Source: Glandiceps talaboti (Eukaryota; Hemichordata; Enteropneusta; Spengelidae). From it: a stretch of 64,000 nt of DNA. The notes beneath the pieces were generated by a model. That model was not told where the DNA came from. It saw only the letters and a program-made list of their open reading frames with translations, and ran no database searches. Location of the stretch: contig NC_135560.1 in NCBI RefSeq assembly GCF_964340395.1, forward strand, positions 20,251,675 through 20,315,674. Reading direction: 5' to 3'. This document shows positions 62,946-64,000 of the stretch, piece after piece. Made by a program: the position numbers and the translations under genes. Position 1 is the stretch's first letter; the number at the start of each line of letters is the position of its first letter.

Positions 62946-64000
62946 GGCTATCAATCAAACCAGTAACTACTAAGATGACAACCATACTTTATCCATGGTC
63001 CAGTGCTTGATCCAGAAGACAGATATGATGGCAGGTGAAGTGTAAATTTATCCCAGTGTCCAAGATTTGGATGAAAACTCATGCATGTTTGCGATGTTCA
63101 TAGCAGGGACACAATTAATGGATGTATTGAATATAAAGTACAAATGACAACATTGCTGGCCAATAAGAATGTCAATCTTTGTATGTTATGTTTTGGCCCA
63201 TTTGAGAAATTTCTACTTATATAAAAGTTGTCATGGTTACAGAGCAATGGATAGTGCCAATCATATATGATTAAGGTTTATTTATTACTTTATACATTTA
63301 TGAAGAAATTCGGATATGTACAGTCTAATAATCAAAATTTGAAAATGCTGCATATTTTGGACTAAGAACAATACCTCATTGAATATAATACATTCCAAGC
63401 TTAGGCCACCCATACTTCATTCTATGTTTCTCGTCATAAAACCTTAACAATTATGGGTTAGTTGGTTGATTGAAATTTTTTTTTAAATAAGTGTATGAGA
63501 ATATGTTTGTGATACTTTCAATTCACAATTGTACTTAACAGTCAGAATGACTTTGAAATGATAATTAATATCAGAAGGAAATGTTGAAGCATTTCTTAGG
63601 TTAAATTTACACAATAAACAATAATAAAGCAATAAATTATAATTTTCGCTCAGATACATGCACTTGTGGGGTTGCCATCGTACAATCAGTGACATTTTTC
63701 TGACCCTGCTGTAGAGGGTGTCAATTTTTTTTAAAGACAAATTTTGCCTGATTTAAGAAATATATGGTTAGTCAGCTTATGAGAAATATAGAATTAGGTA
63801 AGTCTGGCCTTTAGGGCTTTTTCTTCCAGTTATCTGTCAGCTGTTTTTTGTATAAACCTATGTGAGCATAGTAATTGTTTCCTGGTTGATATTTGAAGCA
63901 GAATTTGTTCAAAGTGAGATCATCTTTAATTCTCAATTGTTTCATTGAAATGGTATGTGTTATGGAAACTTTAGCTTTTAGTTGATGGCTTTTAATATGT
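62946..64000 (+). other. Bak-like 3' UTR and flank
   Basis: AT-rich sequence without a supported gene. The region must include the 3' UTR of the Bak-like gene. Candidate AATAAA signals cluster near 63614-63636. Confidence 0.5.

Overview
This is a stretch of AT-rich animal nuclear DNA. The genes are interrupted by GT-AG introns, spacers are long, simple repeats and small inverted-repeat transposons are plentiful, and there is no bacterial, organellar or viral gene content. Gene content (a STRA6-type receptor, LYSMD3/4, PWWP3A/MUM1, a Bak-type BCL-2 protein, two alpha-tubulins) and decayed tRNA-derived SINEs point to a bilaterian invertebrate. A marine lophotrochozoan (brachiopod, phoronid or mollusc grade) is my guess, but the sequence does not settle it.

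Layout. 216-4267 (-): N-terminal 178 codons of a STRA6-like multipass receptor in six exons; the rest lies beyond the left edge. 5766-13446 (+): a two-exon LYSMD3/4-type protein, head to head with the STRA6-like gene. 13447-26090: a gene-free spacer with a 49-bp satellite, microsatellites, a telomere-like patch and several foldback or hAT-like elements. 26228-28342 and 32240-34618 (+): two tandem alpha-tubulin genes encoding 451-aa proteins that differ at one residue. 34738-39307: spacer with two more palindromic elements and a decayed copy of a third family. 39308-53324 (-): a 13-coding-exon PWWP3A/MUM1-like chromatin and DNA-repair gene (863 aa) carrying a 2.4-kb 45-bp minisatellite in one intron. 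55632-62945 (+): a four-exon Bak-like BCL-2 protein (240 aa), head to head with the PWWP gene. 62946-64000: 3' UTR and flank.

Exon models were built by hand from splice sites and checked for phase. The coding lengths close exactly: STRA6-like 534 nt, LYSMD 837 nt, each tubulin 1356 nt, PWWP3A-like 2592 nt, Bak-like 723 nt.

The genes do not form one pathway. Points worth a second look are the tubulin pair, whose exons are about 98% identical while introns and spacers do not align; the close divergent pairing of a DNA-damage chromatin factor with an apoptosis effector; duplicated splice-site or exon fragments inside introns of two genes; and a satellite that seems to derive from an arm of a foldback transposon found four times in the window. 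I found no convincing wholly new gene system.
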